A stretch of 64,000 nt of DNA from Hypholoma sublateritium FD-334 SS-4. Lineage: Eukaryota; Basidiomycota; Agaricomycetes; Agaricales; Strophariaceae. The position numbers and the translations under genes are program-made. The stretch spans positions 62,001-126,000 of the forward strand of contig KN817627.1 in the NCBI GenBank assembly GCA_000827495.1, written 5' to 3'. Under the pieces are notes generated by a model. It was not told the origin of the DNA and made no database searches. It saw nothing but the letters and a program-made list of their open reading frames with translations. This document shows positions 61,975-64,000 of this stretch, piece after piece (the first letter of the stretch is position 1; each line of letters starts with the position of its first letter).

Positions 61975-63110
61975 TGTGCAGCTGAAGCGGCTCTGCGCGT
62001 GCGTGTTTTCTTCGGGGGGTGAGATCGTGAGTCGGCTTTCTTTTCTTCCTCTCCTTTTCTTTGCTACCTCCACTTCCATCCATCCTCTAAGTTCATTAAA
62101 TTATGCTCTGTTCTATGGGGTCAGTTTTCTACCTGGAGATACGTCTGTCCCGCACACGCGCTGGCACGACGGCAGGCGGTCAGGCGCGTGTGCGCAGATT
62201 TGGCTGGTCATACGCGCCGTCCCGCGCGTGTTCCACAATTGCGCTGCATGCAGCCCCCTTGCGCGCGCCTGGCACACGTTAGAACAAAAACCAACGGCTC
62301 GCTAACCCTGTCCATCGCACGTAGGTCACGCAGCGAATGCACGACGACGACGTGTCCGCTGTCCCACCCGGCTGCGCCCTGCTCCGCGCGTCCGCGAGGG
62401 GGCCGTTTCAGGGCTCGGTGCGCTTCTATACACCGTGTAGTCCCCCAGCACCACCGATGACCACGCCATCGCCACCGATATCACGGACAATGTGCACACC
62501 TCCATCAATGCGCGCGCGATGTCAACCGACTCCCGACCCCGCAGCGGACGACGCGTAGCAGATCACCGGAACCGGCGTGCCTTTTTCCCTTACGTCATAT
62601 GTTGCTCTCTTCCCGCTAGCTCTCTCGGCACACAACAATACATCATGAGACGTAGCCCCTGTCGTGTATCTTGCTCGCCCCCCCCCCTTCCGCCCCCCCG
62701 CCCTGGATCGTATCTTTCTCCCCGTGACATGACCCCGGGATTGCGTGCGCTATTCAAACGTGCACTGCCGCTACTGGGCGACGACCAGTCGACGACAGTC
62801 AACGCCCCGTAGCGTTAGCATGCACGGAAACACACAGTACGCGGCGGCCCGGACGGCTTCTATACCGCCAATGACAGACCTCACCCTCGATGACTTCACC
62901 ACCAGCACCACCGATGCGCGCACCGATAGCGCATACATGCGCCTCCTCCTGCTTATCTACATCCCTGCGGTGCACGGCCGCTTCAAGCCTCCCCGAGATC
63001 GCCGACGTCGTCGTTGCCACCTGTGCAGTGTCTAGTGCGATTGATGCGCTCACGGTAGCCGCGTTTGAGCTGCACGGTGGCGGGGCGGATCGCGCGGGAG
63101 GTGTAGGGGG
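61975..63110 (+). pseudogene. Decayed copy of the glutamine amidotransferase gene
   Basis: Three blocks match the intact gene at 54316-55455 in order. Bases 61975-62025 read VQLKRLCACVF...GGEI and end at a GTGAGT donor, as exon 3 does (VQLTPLGARVF...EGEI). Bases 62325-62440 (MHDDDVSAVPPGCALLRASA, FQGSVRFYTP) match the start of exon 4. Bases 62945-63080 match its end (IYIPAVHG, then VVATCAVSSAIDALTVAAFELHG in another frame). The catalytic QGHPEF is lost (VHGRFKPP), frames shift, stops occur, and exons 1-2 with the Cys elbow are missing. It lies about 480 bases before HET gene 3. Confidence 0.8.
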
Positions 63111-63591
63111 TGATGCCGTGGTCCGGGGATTATGCACTGTGCAGGCGGGCGGGAGGAATAGTGAGGTCGGGGTAAAGGCTGATGCTTGTACCGATGCAAG
63201 GATGCACAAAGTGCCACTTTGTATGCAGTCGTACACGCAGGCGGAGAGGGGTGATGATAAGATAATCTCTGTTCATGGTGGACACTGATTTACTTTCTCG
63301 AATTTTCGCCGCTTGCCAGATTTTGTAATAAACAATATAATATTTCAACGCAAGAGGCAGTGTGCATCGCCTTTGCGTTTCAAGTACACCGGTCCACTCA
63401 AGGTGTGCAAGTCGGGCGTGCTGTAAAACAAGTACGAGTGCCACGTATGCGCTTGCATTCCACCATATTTGAGCACCCTCAGCTGGTGGGTCATTGACGC
63501 TGCGCTCGCTATCCCGCGCGAAATATTTACTACCTTAGCACCAGTACTCCCTGAAGGAGATCAACAGTCGAAATATCAATCGGCTGACAAG

Positions 63592-64000
63592 ATGCCAGAG
63601 GTTTTAGAGGCGAAGAGCACCCCAGTGGACAGCATGTTTGGAAAAGGTGCGAGAACCATGCGTCGGTCCAGGTATTATCTCAAAGCAACGTGTGGTCAGA
63701 CAACCGTAGTGTAGGCCAGACGCTCATCACGGCGCTCACCAACTTCATTGTACCTTTGATACAGGGAGATACGACAGCGGCAGGTGGGTATTTGCGTCAC
63801 CTTCACTGGCAAGGGCTTCTGATGCTTAGTTGTCTCTGCACAGGCATTGGGGCCGACGCCGCATACACCGTTCGTAACCTGACCGCGGATGAACCCGCCC
63901 CTTCTGTTGACGCCATCGTTCGCTCCGAGTCTGGGCCTACAATGGAGGCACAAGATCTGCTTAAAGCGCTGAAACGATTTGCTGAGTCCCTCGTACATTC
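63592..64000 (+). CDS. HET-family protein 3, N-terminal part (cut by the window end)
   Basis: Exon 1 (63592-63646, MPEVLEAKSTPVDSMFGK), exon 2 (63700-63783, GQTLITALTNFIVPLIQGD) and the start of exon 3 (from 63844, with DLLKALKRFAESLVH) match the first three exons of HET genes 1 and 2 in sequence, length and intron phase. The HET core itself lies beyond the window, so the family name rests on the shared N-terminus. Exon 2 is the same length as in HET gene 2 (84 nt). Confidence 0.75.

Overview
The window is nuclear DNA of a filamentous basidiomycete, most likely an Agaricomycete (polypore-like by gene content; this is inference). Genes are broken by many 45-70 nt GT-AG introns. Housekeeping genes (gamma-tubulin complex protein 2, mitochondrial dihydrolipoamide dehydrogenase, a P-type cation ATPase) sit beside families typical of Agaricomycete accessory regions: HET-domain proteins, a JmjC-like protein, an OTT_1508-like deaminase, and several DNA-transposon genes.

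Layout. 0-6.6 kb: GCP2 (minus strand, nearly complete), a small secreted protein with a GPI-anchor-like tail, and dihydrolipoamide dehydrogenase. 7.7-13.2 kb: a Mutator-like (MULE) transposon with a 9-bp target duplication, inserted into one unit of a tandem repeat; all ambiguous bases of the window lie inside it. 13.3-26 kb: three long minus-strand genes, namely an uncharacterised 346-residue protein, a large JmjC-like protein, and a zinc-finger gene that looks transposon-related. 26.1-29.9 kb: a 791-residue OTT_1508-like deaminase followed by an unknown 260-residue gene. 29.9-34 kb: no intact gene; a GC-rich degenerate patch followed by AT-rich repeats. 34-38.5 kb: the P-type ATPase. 39-41.3 kb: HET gene 1 (minus). 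41.6-47.5 kb: a hairpin MITE, a hAT transposon and a separate short inverted-repeat element. 47.5-55.5 kb: a very GC-rich island with a 1084-residue, mostly disordered membrane-anchored protein and a class I glutamine amidotransferase (GATase). 56-64 kb: HET gene 2, a Baeyer-Villiger-type flavin monooxygenase, a GATase pseudogene, and the start of HET gene 3, which leaves the window.

The most interesting structure is at the right end. The pair GATase then HET occurs twice in the same order and orientation, once with an intact GATase and once with a decayed copy, with matching intergenic sequence. All three HET genes share an N-terminal module (a tiny first exon, a hydrophobic helix-like second exon with an FI(I/V)PLIQ core, and an LLxALxRFAxSLV segment) whose introns are all in phase 1. 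This looks like a locally expanding family of self/non-self recognition or cell-death regulators with an undescribed N-terminal domain.

Gene models below were spliced by eye; total lengths are given where all exons stay in frame.
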